A DNA stretch of 26,788 nt from NCBI GenBank assembly GCA_038093975.1, contig JBBPTG010000305.1, positions 1 through 26,788 on the forward strand. The letters run 5' to 3'. Below are positions 26,030-26,788 of the stretch, in pieces. Each line of letters starts with the position of its first letter. The first letter of the stretch is position 1. The notes under the pieces are model-generated. The model worked only from the letters and a program-made list of their open reading frames with translations, was not told the DNA's origin and did no database searches. The DNA is from Chalciporus piperatus (lineage: Eukaryota > Basidiomycota > Agaricomycetes > Boletales > Boletaceae). The translations under genes were made by a program, and so were the position numbers.

Positions 26030-26788
26030 GTTCCAGGTTTCAGAAATACCGAGTCAGCCACTGCATCATACATCAAAAAGGACTTACAGGTCCTCGGAAG
26101 TGTAAGGCACCTCCTGTACATCTCGCATACCTGCCATGACACCTTGTTCAGGTTGTGTTGTATGTTGATTGTGGGCACAGACTACTGGTCTGTGATCGTT
26201 AGCGAGCATGTTCGCAACAACCGAGAGGTGCACATACCTTTCATAGACGTGCACGGTCGTTCCAAACGACACCAGGTACCTTGTTTTATTTTATTTTATT
26301 TTTTGGATCACGTTGAGAGTGACGGCTGACCGTACTGGGACGACGGGGGCGAGAACTGGTCCATGAGGATGAGCAATCGATTCTGAAGGATGATCGAGAG
26401 AGGGTACGTACTGAGATGGGTGATGCAAATGAGCTGATCGCACAATCAACGTGCACGTGTGCTCGTTTGAACAGCAAAGCTGACCGAACATGAATGGCAG
26501 GTGAGAAATGATGCACGACCGTCAGCGAATGCTCCAGAGACGGACACGACAAGCACGCACTGAATGGGGGTCACAACCGTTCTATCGACGTGAGCGTGCG
26601 TCTGTTTCGATGCTCAGACTTCACTTGCCACTTGAGGCGACCGAGGCGACCGTGAATCCGTACGAACGCGCGGGTGCGATCGAGGAGAGTGGCGAGCGAG
26701 CGGGTTTCGAGAACGAGCTTTGATGAGGGGTGTGGGATGAGCTGGATGCTGATTTACTGGTGCGCGACCTGGAGCGAGCGAGCTGCGA
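26030..26788. other. No recognised gene; (TTTTA)n tract
   Basis: A run of TTTTATTTTATTTTATTTTT lies at about 26283-26302. To its right the base composition becomes GC-rich with many CGA/CGAGCGAG motifs, similar in style to 12400-12860. The plus frame 26508-26723 is Arg/Glu-rich without a recognisable domain. An upstream exon or the promoter of the minus-strand gene could lie at 26030-26280, but nothing decides it. Confidence 0.3.

Noticed and set aside
25960..26178. Extra upstream exon of the minus-strand gene
   Set aside because: The frame is open, but no donor-acceptor pair joining it in phase to the exon starting at 26029 was found.

Overview
The window looks like transposon-dense DNA from a filamentous fungus, most likely a basidiomycete of the Agaricomycetes. 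Three spliced genes can be reconstructed, with many 47-70 bp GT-AG introns, and the transposon families (chromovirus-type Ty3/Gypsy, DIRS-like, Crypton with a GCR1_C-like tail, hAT) fit that group. No rRNA, tRNA, CRISPR or bacterial feature was seen. All domain names come from motif recognition by eye; no database search was run.

Left part (1-8577), mostly minus strand: a nested retrotransposon graveyard. A Gag and the start of a Pol from one Gypsy family (1-1085) are cut by the LTR (1086-1554) of a second, chromodomain-bearing Gypsy element. That element's extra ORF with two CCHC knuckles (1600-2766) and integrase tail (2771-3093) follow. At about 3090 it is fused to a decayed DIRS-like element: a tyrosine recombinase with a stop and a frameshift, and an RNase H fragment. 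A second copy of the chromodomain element's 3' end (LTR 7357-7827 and knuckle ORF 7873-8577) cuts an integrase fragment of the first type. A possible transposase-associated fragment, a possible solo LTR and a GC-rich hairpin array lie between them.

Middle part (8578-12396): non-coding. It holds AT-rich duplications, a GGGTA-rich block, a 20-bp minisatellite, and a 2.73-kb element with 54-bp terminal inverted repeats (9667-12396) whose two arms are built from CCAGT / ACTGG satellite in opposite orientation.

Right part (12397-24156): one Crypton-type tyrosine recombinase gene on the plus strand, exploded by nested insertions. Removing each insertion with one copy of its target-site duplication, and splicing seven GT-AG introns, gives one uninterrupted frame from 14889 to the GCR1_C-like domain. 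The insertions are a 728-bp hAT-type MITE (TSD AGTATGAG), a solo LTR (TSD ATGAG), a 4.0-kb hAT element (TSD AGCGCATC) and another MITE (TSD ATCATCGG/ATCATTGG). Two further MITEs lie just upstream. The hAT element's transposase gene is itself broken by an internal deletion, a nonsense codon and a 1.26-kb foldback element whose 569-bp arms differ at only two positions.

Right edge (24157-26788): a spliced minus-strand gene (26029-24275) of eight exons whose seven introns all keep frame, predicting 454 residues of unknown function. It is the only uninterrupted multi-exon gene in the window. The last 750 bp hold nothing recognisable.
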